DNA of 12,982 nt from CAYLNK01 sp964384675 (GTDB lineage Bacteria > Acidobacteriota > Thermoanaerobaculia > UBA5066). The stretch's first letter is position 1; every line of letters starts with the position of its first letter. Positions 1-6,507 of the stretch are shown here, piece by piece. The stretch is from contig CAYLNK010000187.1 in NCBI GenBank assembly GCA_964384675.1, positions 1-12,982 on the forward strand. Direction: 5' to 3'. The notes beneath the pieces were generated by a model. That model was not told the DNA's origin. It did no database searches and saw only the letters and a program-made list of their open reading frames with translations. The translations under genes and the position numbers were made by a program.

Positions 1-124
1 CCAGGGCGAGAGCCGGAGCGGCGGGCCGAAGGGCGCCCGCCACGGCGAGGGCGATCGCGCGAGCGGTCCCCGCGCACGCCGGGCGCACCCCGCGGCGTGT
101 CAGACCACGGCTTCGGATCGGCAT
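1..124 (-). CDS. N-terminus of a probable exported protein, cut by the left window edge
   Basis: A minus-strand frame opens with ATG at 124 and stays open for 41 codons to the window edge. The visible N-terminus looks like a Sec signal peptide. It has a long basic n-region (starting MPIRSRGLTRRG, with Arg at residues 4, 6, 10, 11, 14 and 22), a short hydrophobic core (AIALAVAGAL, residues 23-32) and a small-residue c-region ending APALA, where signal peptidase could cut near residue 40. A TACACT box lies 9 nt upstream of the ATG on the same strand, and no convincing Shine-Dalgarno sequence is present. The gene is divergent from ADOP permease 1. The mature protein is outside the window, so no function can be given. 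Because only 41 codons are visible in GC-rich DNA, a chance frame is possible. An alternative GTG start exists at codon 13. Confidence 0.45.
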   Translation of the reverse strand, partial: MPIRSRGLTRRGVRPACAGTARAIALAVAGALRPAAPALAL

Positions 125-133
125 CGTCCGGGG

Positions 134-139
134 AGTGTA
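134..139 (-). promoter_or_regulatory. Possible -10 box for the leftmost minus-strand gene
   Basis: Read on the minus strand this is TACACT, which fits the TAnnnT form of bacterial -10 elements. Nine bases separate it from the ATG at 124, so the transcript would be leaderless or nearly so. No -35 element is recognisable. The same hexamer recurs at 6491-6496 before another gene. Confidence 0.25.
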
Positions 140-161
140 GGGCCGTCTTCCCTAGGGTGTC

Positions 162-194
162 GTCCCGGGAGCGGGACCCGGCGTCCCGCTCCCG
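162..194 (+). promoter_or_regulatory. Strong hairpin with an alternative fold, in the leader of ADOP permease 1
   Basis: Positions 166-177 (CGGGAGCGGGAC) and 183-194 (GTCCCGCTCCCG) are perfect reverse complements: a 12-bp stem with a 5-nt loop. The left arm's CGGGAC (172-177) can instead pair with GTCCCG at 162-167 across a 4-nt loop, so the two hairpins are mutually exclusive. No T tract follows. The element sits between two divergently transcribed genes, so it is not an ordinary end-of-gene terminator. A TAnnnT-like box (TAGGGT, 153-158), within the palindrome CCCTAGGG (150-157), would start a transcript just before the hairpin. It could be an attenuator, a binding site or an mRNA-stability element. 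The structure is seen directly; its role is inference. Confidence 0.5.
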
Positions 195-287
195 CGCGCG
201 TCACGGCGATCATGGAGAAGGCGTCTCCCGGCCGCCCTGGTCAGCGCACCGCTCGACCCGATGGCACGCCTCTCGCAGCTCCGCGCC

Positions 288-291
288 GGAG
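288..291 (+). promoter_or_regulatory. Ribosome binding site that decides the ADOP permease 1 start
   Basis: GGAG lies 7 nt before the ATG at 299. The upstream in-frame ATG at 212 has no Shine-Dalgarno sequence and would add 29 polar, Arg/Pro-rich residues before the conserved family N-terminus. This favours 299. Confidence 0.5.
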
Positions 292-298
292 CTACGAG

Positions 299-2611
299 AT
301 GATCAAGCACGCGATCCGGTCTCTCCTGAAGGCCCCGGGGTTCCTGGCCGTCGCGGTGGCCATCCTCGCCCTGGGAATCGGGGCGGCGACCTCCATCTTC
401 GGCCTCCTGGACCACCTGGCGTTCCGCCCGCTTCCCTTCCGGGAGCCTGGCAGGCTGGTCGCCGTCTGGCGGGCGGTGGAAGGGCAGTTCCAGGAGGGGC
501 AGTTCCTCGGTCCGGACTTCGAGGAGGTCGAGGCCGGGTCCCGGTCTTTCGAGTCGCTCGCGATGGCGTGCCCCTCTTCCGCCGTCCTCGAAGGCCCGGA
601 AGGGCCGACGACCCTGACGGGCGTGAGGATGACGCGGCGGTTCCTCGAGACGCTCGGTGTCGCCCCGATCCTGGGGCGAGCCGCCTTCACCCGGGACGAG
701 GACCGGTATGGCGGCCCGTCCGCGGTGATCCTCACGTTCGAGACGTGGCGCCTCCTTTTCTCGGAAGATCCCGGCGTCGTCGGAAAGGCATTCACCGTCG
801 ACGGGAAGAGCGCCCGCGTCGTGGGCGTGCTGCCCCGCGGGTTCCAGATGCCGACCCTCCGCCTCCGCGGGGCCGACGTCTTCGTCCCGCTCGCGTTGAC
901 CCCCGGCGAGCGCGAGGAACGAGGGGCCAACTTCGAGGTCGTGGGACGTCTCGCGATGGGAGTCACCCGGGACCAGTCCGGTGCCGAGCTGCGCGCTCTG
1001 GCCGGCAGCCTGGGCTGGGGCAAGGTCAGCCTGCGCGTCGACGCCCTGTCGGAGGGTCTCCGTCGTCCTTACTTGCCGATGCTCTCGCTCGTCTCCATGG
1101 CCGTCGCCCTCCTCGTCCTGATCGCCTGCGCCAACGTCTCGAGCCTGCTGCTGACCCGGGGCAGCGCCCGGACGACGGAGTTCGCCCTCCGTGCCGCGCT
1201 GGGGGCCCAGCCCCGGGTCCTCGTGAAGCAGGTGATGACGGAGAGCGCGCTGATCGGTGGCGGAGGGCTGCTCGCCGGCGTCGCGCTCTCCCTCGCCTTC
1301 TCGAAGCTCCTCGCGACCTACCTGGGTCTCTCCGCCGCGCCACCGCTCAATCCGGTGGTCCTCGGCCTGTCCGCCCTGGCGACCGCCGCGGCGACGCTCC
1401 TCTCCGGGGCCGCCCCCGCGTGGCACGCCTCCCGATTCCACCCGGCCTCGGCCCTGAAGGAGGGACCGGGCCGCTCCAGCCGGAGCGCGTTTCGCGCCAG
1501 CCTCGTCGCCACCGAGGTCGCGCTCGCGCTGTGCCTCCTCATCGGCGCCGGCCTCCTCGGCCGAAGCCTCCAGGCCCAGCTCCGCGCCGACCCGGGGTTC
1601 GACGCGGGGAGCACGCTCGTCGGGTCACTCTCACTTCCGACGGCGCTCTTCACGAGCCCGGAGTCCCGCCTCGCCTTCGCGCGGCAGCTCGAGGAAAGGC
1701 TGAAGGGCCTGCCGGACACGGACGCCGCCGGGCTCGCGCTGCCGATTCCCCTGGTGAACGCCGGTGGATGGGGAGAGGTGCGGGACGAAGCGACGGGCCG
1801 CACGGTCAAGGCCTGGCGACACTTCGTCTCCCCCGGAGCCCCGGCGGCGCTGGGCCTCCGGCTCCAGACCGGCCGCGCCCTCCGCGCGGGCGAGACGCAG
1901 GCTTGCCTGGTGAGCCGTCCTTTGGCCGAGGCCCTCTGGCCCGATGAGGATCCCCTCGGGCGGAGACTCGAGAAGACCTGGACCGTGGTGGGCGTCGTGG
2001 AGGGAACCCGCGAGCACAGCCTCCGCGAGCCGCTCCGTGCTCAGTACTTCATCCCTCTCGAGGGGGACCTTCCGTTCCTGGGCTTCCTCCTCCGCACGCG
2101 CGGGGACCCGTCCTCCCGCCAGGCCGCGGTCCGTTCGATCCTGCGGGAGATCTCGCCCCGGCTCTCCGCGGACGGGATGACGTCCCTCGCCGTGGCGGTC
2201 CGGCGGAATGCCGACCACGCGGAGCGGTCGGCCGGCCTCCTCGCGGCGTTCGCCTTCACCGCGCTCCTCCTGACGGCGCTGGGCGTCTACGGCGCGACGA
2301 GCTTCCTCGTGGTGCAGCGCACCCGCGAGATCGGCGTCCGCATGGCGCTCGGCGCCACCGTCGCGCGCGTCCTCGGCCTCGTCCTGGGCCACGGGATGCG
2401 GGTCACCGCGGCCGGCGCCATCTGCGGCCTCGGGGCGGCAGCCGGACTGACGCGCCTCCTGCGCTCCCAGCTCGAAGGGGTGGGACCGCTGGATCCTCCC
2501 ACCTATGCCCTCGCGACCCTCGTCCTGTGCGTCGTCTCGCTGGTCGCCTCGACACTTCCGGCTCTGCGCGCCGCGCGGGTCGACCCCGTAGCGGCGCTGC
2601 GCTCGGAATGA
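299..2611 (+). CDS. ADOP-family (MacB/FtsX-type) ABC transporter permease 1
   Basis: This is a 770-aa inner-membrane permease of the ADOP kind, related to MacB and FtsX. It starts MIKHAIRSLLKAPGF followed by a membrane helix (about 15-37), the typical ADOP N-terminus. A periplasmic MacB-like core follows (about 45-255). Three helices (about 261-283, 312-343, 353-373) form the first FtsX unit, with the cytosolic motif RTTEFALRAALGAQPRVL at 291-308. After a helix at 400-420 comes a second periplasmic core (about 425-640). A second FtsX unit ends the protein (helices about 645-672, 692-718, 734-755), with QRTREIGVRMALGA at 673-686. This duplicated layout and length match the family. Relatives of MacB move substrates or do mechanical work with an ABC ATPase, but none is encoded in the window, as is usual for these orphans. 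The substrate is unknown. An alternative start at 212 would give 799 aa. It is tail to tail with a second ADOP gene. Confidence 0.9.
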   Translation: MIKHAIRSLLKAPGFLAVAVAILALGIGAATSIFGLLDHLAFRPLPFREPGRLVAVWRAVEGQFQEGQFLGPDFEEVEAGSRSFESLAMACPSSAVLEGPEGPTTLTGVRMTRRFLETLGVAPILGRAAFTRDEDRYGGPSAVILTFETWRLLFSEDPGVVGKAFTVDGKSARVVGVLPRGFQMPTLRLRGADVFVPLALTPGEREERGANFEVVGRLAMGVTRDQSGAELRALAGSLGWGKVSLRVDALSEGLRRPYLPMLSLVSMAVALLVLIACANVSSLLLTRGSARTTEFALRAALGAQPRVLVKQVMTESALIGGGGLLAGVALSLAFSKLLATYLGLSAAPPLNPVVLGLSALATAAATLLSGAAPAWHASRFHPASALKEGPGRSSRSAFRASLVATEVALALCLLIGAGLLGRSLQAQLRADPGFDAGSTLVGSLSLPTALFTSPESRLAFARQLEERLKGLPDTDAAGLALPIPLVNAGGWGEVRDEATGRTVKAWRHFVSPGAPAALGLRLQTGRALRAGETQACLVSRPLAEALWPDEDPLGRRLEKTWTVVGVVEGTREHSLREPLRAQYFIPLEGDLPFLGFLLRTRGDPSSRQAAVRSILREISPRLSADGMTSLAVAVRRNADHAERSAGLLAAFAFTALLLTALGVYGATSFLVVQRTREIGVRMALGATVARVLGLVLGHGMRVTAAGAICGLGAAAGLTRLLRSQLEGVGPLDPPTYALATLVLCVVSLVASTLPALRAARVDPVAALRSE

Positions 2612-2612
2612 G

Positions 2613-2633
2613 CGGGCCCTTGGCCGAGGCCCG
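2613..2633. terminator. Possible bidirectional terminator hairpin between the two ADOP genes
   Basis: CGGGCC (2613-2618) pairs with GGCCCG (2628-2633) across a 9-nt loop, within the 30-bp gap between two convergent stop codons. The position suits a shared terminator. There is no T tract on either strand and the stem is only 6 bp, so support is mainly positional. Confidence 0.3.
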
Positions 2634-2641
2634 AAGGACCC

Positions 2642-5113
2642 TCACTCCACCCGGAGCATCTCCGTCGGGCTGATTCGCGCCGCCCTCCGCGCGGGGAGGT
2701 AGCAGGCGAGGAGGGCGATTGCGACCAGCACGAGGCTGGCGCCGAGCACGACCGGGACGGTGTCGATCCGCATGCCGGGGAACCCGGCCGCGATCAGCCG
2801 GGAGATCCCGACGGCGCCGAGCAGGCCGAGGCCGGATCCCACGAACGCGAGCCTCGCCCCGGAGCCGAGCACGAGACGGGTGATGTCCCGGACCTGCGCC
2901 CCCAGGGCCATGCGGATTCCGAACTCGCCCGTGCGCTGGGCCATCGTGCGGGCGATCACGCCGTAGACGCCGAGGGAAGCGAGGCCGAGGCCGAGCACGG
3001 CGAAGGCCGAGAGCATGCTGGAGAGGACGCCCAATTGGTAGTTGGCCCGGGCGATCCGGGCGTCGGCCGGCTGCAGCTTGCGTACCGGCAGGTCCGGATC
3101 GAGCGCCGTCATGGCGGTGCGGATCCCCTCGACGAGGCTGGACGGCGTGGCGCCGGCGGCCCGCACGCCGATCTCGGCGAAGTGCCGCGGCTCCTGGGCC
3201 ATCGGCTGGTAGAGCTGGTACGTCGCCGCGGCCCGGTCCGGGTAGACGGACTGGACGTCGGCCACCACGCCGACGATCTCTCCCCACTCCGGGGCGCCGC
3301 CGTCGACGCGGCCGAGACGGCGGCCGATCGGATCGTCGTCGCCGAAGAGGCCCCGGGCCATGGCCTGGTTGATGACGAAGACCCGGGGGGACGCGAGCGT
3401 GTCCCCGTCGCCGAAGGCGCGTCCCCTCAGCAGGCGGGTGCCGACGGTCTCGAAGTAACGCGGCGTGACGCCGTTGATGAGGGCGGCGGGCTCGTGCCCG
3501 GGCTCGGGTCTCGGAAGGCCCGCGACGACGTACCGGCGCGGATCGGCCAGGCCGAAGAACGGCAGCCGGTACGACAGGCTGACGGACTCGACTCCGGGCA
3601 GCGCCGCCAGCCGGTCCAGGGTGAGCCGCTGGAACGCCGTGATCTCCCCGGCGCCCGGATACTTGGCCGCGGGGAGGAGCATGGAGCCGGCGACGAGCCT
3701 GTCGGACTCCCAGCCGTGCCGGCGGGTGTTCAGGTCGCGGAGGCCGCGGGCGAACAGGGCGCCGCCCGAAAGGAGGATCATGGCCAGCGCGAACTGGCCA
3801 ACGACCAGCGCCTTGCGAAAGCTCTGGTGACCGCGGCCCTCGGTCGTGCCGCGCGCGCCGCTCTTCAGCGTCCCGTTCAGGTCGAGCCGCATGGCGAAGA
3901 GCGCCGGCGCGAGGCCGAACGCGACGACGGTGACGAGCGAGGCGGCGAGCGCCCAGCCGAGCACCCGCCAGTCGAGCGCGACCAGGACGGACTCGCCGTT
4001 GTCGCCGGTCGACCGGACCGCGAGCCAATCGGCGACCCAGCGCGCGACGAAGATGGCAAAGGCCCCGCCCGACAGGGCGAGGAGCATCGACTCGGTGACG
4101 AGGGGGCGCAGCAGCCTCGCGCGCGAGGCGCCGAGCGCGGAGCGGACGGCCAGCTCGCGGGCCCGGGCCATCGTGCGGGCCAGGAGCAGATTGGCGAGGT
4201 TCGAGCAGGCGATGAGGAGCACGAAGCCGGAGAGGCCGATGAGCATCCCGAGCGAGACCGGCCCGTCCTCGTCCATGACCGCCTTGTCGATCGGAATGGT
4301 CCGCCAGCCGCTCTCGGTGTTGGCGGCCGGAAACTCCTTCGCCAGGTGCCGGCCGAAGCCGGCGATCACACCCTCCGCCTGCGCACGGGTCAGCGGGCTC
4401 GAACGCCGCCCGACGAGACGGAGCCAGGTGGAGCCGCGGTCGGCGGCCTCCCTCGCGTCGAGACCGAGCGGCCGGAAGAGATCGACCCAGCCCAGGTGGC
4501 GCCAGTCGTTGAACGTCGCGGGCAGGACCCCGACGATCTCGTGGACCTCGCCGTCGACGCGGACCGCGCGACCGACGACCCGCGGGTCGCCGCCGAAGCG
4601 GTTTCGCCAGTACCGGTCGCTGATCACCAGGACGCGGTGGTTCCCGATCCGGTCCTCGTCGGGCTGGAACGTCCGTCCGAGCTGGGGCCGGGCGCCGAGG
4701 ACGGCGAAGAGGTTCCAGGAGACCCGGAGGCCGGCCGGGATCTCCGCGGGGTGGCCGGGCTCGGAGAGGCTCATCGCGGCGTCGCCGTAGGCGGCGATCT
4801 CGCCATAGGCCTTCAGCCCGGCCTTCGCGTCGAGGAAGTCGGCTGCCGAGATGCCGCCCCGGGTGTCCCGGGCCGTGGTGCGATAGATACGGTCCAGCCG
4901 CTCGCCGTCGGAATACGGCAACGGCCGAAGCAGGACCTCGTTGAGCACGCCGAACATCGACGTGTTGGCGCCGATGCCGAGCCCGAGCGTCACGATCGCG
5001 ATGAGGGTGAAGTCGGGCGTGCGGCAGAGCGACCTCGCGGCGAGGCGGACGTCGCGGAGGAGGGCGAAGATCCCGTCGAGGCGAAGGCCTCGTCGACCGG
5101 AGGCGTCGTTCAT
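2642..5113 (-). CDS. ADOP-family (MacB/FtsX-type) ABC transporter permease 2
   Basis: This 823-aa membrane protein has the same duplicated architecture as its convergent neighbour. The N-terminal cytosolic stretch ends in LAARSLCRTPDFTLIAI and leads into a helix (about 34-58). It is followed by a MacB-like periplasmic core (about 60-285), an FtsX unit (helices about 287-311, 337-365, 383-406, with RARELAVRSALGASRARLL at 317-335), a helix at 435-456 and a second periplasmic core (about 460-690). A second FtsX unit (helices about 696-720, 745-777, 786-808) carries QRTGEFGIRMALGAQ at 726-740. It ends ISPTEMLRVE, the usual short tail. The two ADOP proteins are clearly paralogous but far from identical, so this is an old duplication or two independent family members, not a recent copy. 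No ABC ATPase is adjacent. The ATG at 5113 is preceded by only a weak purine stretch (GAGAG). The substrate is unknown. Confidence 0.92.
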   Translation of the reverse strand: MNDASGRRGLRLDGIFALLRDVRLAARSLCRTPDFTLIAIVTLGLGIGANTSMFGVLNEVLLRPLPYSDGERLDRIYRTTARDTRGGISAADFLDAKAGLKAYGEIAAYGDAAMSLSEPGHPAEIPAGLRVSWNLFAVLGARPQLGRTFQPDEDRIGNHRVLVISDRYWRNRFGGDPRVVGRAVRVDGEVHEIVGVLPATFNDWRHLGWVDLFRPLGLDAREAADRGSTWLRLVGRRSSPLTRAQAEGVIAGFGRHLAKEFPAANTESGWRTIPIDKAVMDEDGPVSLGMLIGLSGFVLLIACSNLANLLLARTMARARELAVRSALGASRARLLRPLVTESMLLALSGGAFAIFVARWVADWLAVRSTGDNGESVLVALDWRVLGWALAASLVTVVAFGLAPALFAMRLDLNGTLKSGARGTTEGRGHQSFRKALVVGQFALAMILLSGGALFARGLRDLNTRRHGWESDRLVAGSMLLPAAKYPGAGEITAFQRLTLDRLAALPGVESVSLSYRLPFFGLADPRRYVVAGLPRPEPGHEPAALINGVTPRYFETVGTRLLRGRAFGDGDTLASPRVFVINQAMARGLFGDDDPIGRRLGRVDGGAPEWGEIVGVVADVQSVYPDRAAATYQLYQPMAQEPRHFAEIGVRAAGATPSSLVEGIRTAMTALDPDLPVRKLQPADARIARANYQLGVLSSMLSAFAVLGLGLASLGVYGVIARTMAQRTGEFGIRMALGAQVRDITRLVLGSGARLAFVGSGLGLLGAVGISRLIAAGFPGMRIDTVPVVLGASLVLVAIALLACYLPARRAARISPTEMLRVE

Positions 5114-5155
5114 GTTCTCTCGGCTCCGCGGCCAGGAGATGCAGGCCTCGGGCCA

Positions 5156-5170
5156 GGTCGGCCCCCGACC
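5156..5170. promoter_or_regulatory. Small perfect hairpin in the divergent gap before ADOP permease 2
   Basis: GGTCGG (5156-5161) and CCGACC (5165-5170) form a 6-bp stem with a 3-nt CCC loop. It lies about 45 nt upstream of the ADOP 2 start, in what would be its mRNA leader. It is the first of three consecutive hairpins in this gap. Confidence 0.3.
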
Positions 5171-5193
5171 GGATCCCGCGGCCTGACCCGGGA

Positions 5194-5217
5194 CGGGAGG
5201 TCAGAAGGGACCTCTCG
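5194..5217. promoter_or_regulatory. Second hairpin in the divergent gap before ADOP permease 2
   Basis: CGGGAGGTC (5194-5202) pairs with GACCTCTCG (5209-5217): nine pairs, one of them a G-T wobble, with a 6-nt loop AGAAGG. It directly abuts the next hairpin. No role can be assigned from sequence alone. Confidence 0.3.
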
Positions 5218-5254
5218 CGTCCGCTCGCGGCACGGGCCATCCCAGGAGCGGACG
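5218..5254. promoter_or_regulatory. Third hairpin in the divergent gap, arms like those upstream of ADOP 1
   Basis: CGTCCGCTC (5218-5226) and GAGCGGACG (5246-5254) are perfect 9-bp reverse complements separated by 19 nt. The arms closely resemble the hairpin arms before ADOP permease 1 (GAGCGGGAC and GTCCCGCTC), differing by one base pair. On the ADOP 2 strand, 104 nt separate the hairpin from the start codon, the same as at ADOP 1. It could be an operator or a leader structure; this is inference. Confidence 0.4.
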
Positions 5255-5287
5255 GAGACGCCGGGCGGGCGCCGCGACGATCCGGGT

Positions 5288-5293
5288 GTAGCA
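5288..5293 (+). promoter_or_regulatory. Possible -10 box before the small cysteine-rich gene
   Basis: TAGCAT sits in one of the few AT-rich patches of the gap (followed by TTTTC). It lies 8 nt before an in-frame GTG at 5302 and 17 nt before the ATG at 5311. It fits a TAnnnT -10 element; no -35 is evident. Confidence 0.3.
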
Positions 5294-5310
5294 TTTTCGG
5301 GGTGACGCCG

Positions 5311-5613
5311 ATGAGCCACAGTCACGAGAAGGGCTTCATGTGCCGGATCCTGGACTGCCCGGACCGGGTACCCGAGTGCACGCACGAGGACGGCCGGTTC
5401 ATCAGCCAGGAGAGCTTCGTCGGCCTCGAGGCCGGTACCGAGACGCCGATGGACGGGACCGTCGTCCGCTGCCCCCACTGCGATCGCAACGGGGTCGTCC
5501 GGCGGGTCGACGAGTCCGGCGTCATCGTCGTCCACGTGCAGACCACCGAGGTCCATCCGGACGGCGCTCGATCGGACCCCGACGAGTTCTGCCGGATCGC
5601 GGCCCAGACTTAG
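5311..5613 (+). CDS. Small cysteine-rich protein, possible zinc binder
   Basis: I do not recognise this 100-aa protein. It has six cysteines, at residues 11, 16, 23, 54, 57 and 94. C54-P-H-C57 (RCPHCDRNG) looks like one half of a zinc knuckle. C11, C16 and C23, with nearby His 3, 5 and 25, could supply the other ligands. There is no signal peptide or membrane segment, so it is probably cytosolic. The middle is acidic and hydrophilic, and residues 62-80 look like a beta-rich stretch. Start choice: GGGGTGA ends 5 nt before the ATG at 5311 and resembles a Shine-Dalgarno sequence. The in-frame GTG at 5302 would add three residues and could serve a leaderless transcript. It is divergent from ADOP 2 and convergent with the hydrolase gene. 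A structural zinc ribbon is the best guess, but a metal has not been shown. Confidence 0.7.
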   Translation: MSHSHEKGFMCRILDCPDRVPECTHEDGRFISQESFVGLEAGTETPMDGTVVRCPHCDRNGVVRRVDESGVIVVHVQTTEVHPDGARSDPDEFCRIAAQT

Positions 5614-5686
5614 CCCTCCAGCTGCGCGCGGCCGCCCGTCGCGCCGGTCCGGCTCCCGTCCATCTCCCCGCCCGCCGAGGAGGCCC

Positions 5687-6478
5687 TCAGAAGATCGGCC
5701 TCCAGCGGGCCGCGAGAAGGCCCGTGGCCGCCGCGAGGTCGAGGTCGGCGAGGAGCAGCCCCTCCTGCCCGTACGGCTGGTGGACGAGGAGAGTGCCGTC
5801 GGGCCGGACCACGGCCGACGTCGTCGGGGAGCCGGCGCTCGCGTGGTTCACGGTCGCGAAAAAGCAGGTGTTCTCCGCCGCGCGACAGAGGGCCGCCTTC
5901 TCGTGGAACGTGTTCGACGGATCGGCGAACGTGGCGGGGACGTACCCGCCGGGCTCGGCCTCGTGGAAGTGGGGATGGAGCACGACCTGCGCCCCGTGCC
6001 GGACGGCCCAGCGGACCGTCTCCGGGTAACGCCACCCCTCGTGGCAGATGGCGATGCCGAACGTCAACGGACCCGTCCGGAACACCCGCCGCCCCGAGCC
6101 CGGCGAGTAGAGGCCGTCCTCGGAAGGGTCGAGCTGGACCTTGTCCTGGAAGCCGGCGATCGATCCGTCCGGGTCGACGACCAGCGCGGATGCCAGCAGG
6201 GCGCCGTCGACGACGCGCTCGGTGCCCAGGACGACGGCGATGCTCCCCCTCCCCGCCGCCGCGGCGACGGCGGCCCAGGCGCGCTCGAGGAACGCCGGGT
6301 CGGGAGGCGGCACGCCTTTCCCCGGCGCCCGGTATCCGGGCACGTAGCACTCCGGGAAGCAGACGAGACCGGCTCCTTCGACGGACGCCCGGGCGATGGC
6401 CTGCTCGGACAGCGTGACCGACTCGTCGGGGGTCGCCGGGAACCGGAGGTTGGCGAGGGCGATGCGGAACGTACTCAC
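5687..6478 (-). CDS. Carbon-nitrogen hydrolase (nitrilase superfamily)
   Basis: This 263-aa cytosolic enzyme belongs to the nitrilase/amidase superfamily, which hydrolyses non-peptide C-N bonds through a Glu-Lys-Cys triad. All three residues are visible: E43 in CFPECYVPGY, K113 in QDKVQLDP and C145 in GIAICHEGWRYPE. E120 or D121 before LYSPG may be the supporting second acid. The length fits a single-domain member. The start MSTFRIALANLRF is the family's first beta strand, and it begins with GTG at 6478. There is no Shine-Dalgarno sequence, but a TAGGCT box lies 6 nt upstream, suggesting a leaderless message. The substrate is unknown: the motif after the nucleophile (HEGWRYPE) differs from the more common CYDxRFPE of omega-amidase-like members, so I give no gene symbol. 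It is divergent from the TPR kinase gene, with only 29 bp between the start codons. Confidence 0.9.
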   Translation of the reverse strand: MSTFRIALANLRFPATPDESVTLSEQAIARASVEGAGLVCFPECYVPGYRAPGKGVPPPDPAFLERAWAAVAAAAGRGSIAVVLGTERVVDGALLASALVVDPDGSIAGFQDKVQLDPSEDGLYSPGSGRRVFRTGPLTFGIAICHEGWRYPETVRWAVRHGAQVVLHPHFHEAEPGGYVPATFADPSNTFHEKAALCRAAENTCFFATVNHASAGSPTTSAVVRPDGTLLVHQPYGQEGLLLADLDLAAATGLLAARWRPIF

Positions 6479-6484
6479 GGGACG

Positions 6485-6496
6485 AGCCTATACACT
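6485..6496. promoter_or_regulatory. Back-to-back -10 boxes in a 29-bp divergent promoter
   Basis: The 12-mer AGCCTATACACT contains TACACT on the plus strand (6491-6496), 11 nt before the kinase GTG at 6508. It also contains TAGGCT on the minus strand (6490-6485), 6 nt before the hydrolase GTG at 6478. It is the only AT-rich patch in the gap, and neither gene has a Shine-Dalgarno sequence. Any -35 elements would lie inside the opposite coding region. Assignment is by pattern only. Confidence 0.35.
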
Positions 6497-6507
6497 CTCC
6501 CCCGATC

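Noticed and set aside
97..1947. 616-codon plus-strand frame overlapping the start of ADOP permease 1
   Set aside because: Arg/Pro/Gly-rich low-complexity translation in the wrong frame; the overlapping ADOP frame carries the conserved motifs.
2403..5294. 963-codon open frame on the minus strand overlapping ADOP permease 2
   Set aside because: Its translation is Arg/Pro-rich without domains, and it overlaps a clear ADOP gene in another frame. Long spurious frames are expected in GC-rich coding DNA.
5614..5686. Short GC-rich dyads between the cysteine-rich gene and the hydrolase, for example GCCGG-T-CCGGC
   Set aside because: The stem is short with an impossible 1-nt loop and no T tract. A terminator is expected in this convergent gap but I cannot point to one.
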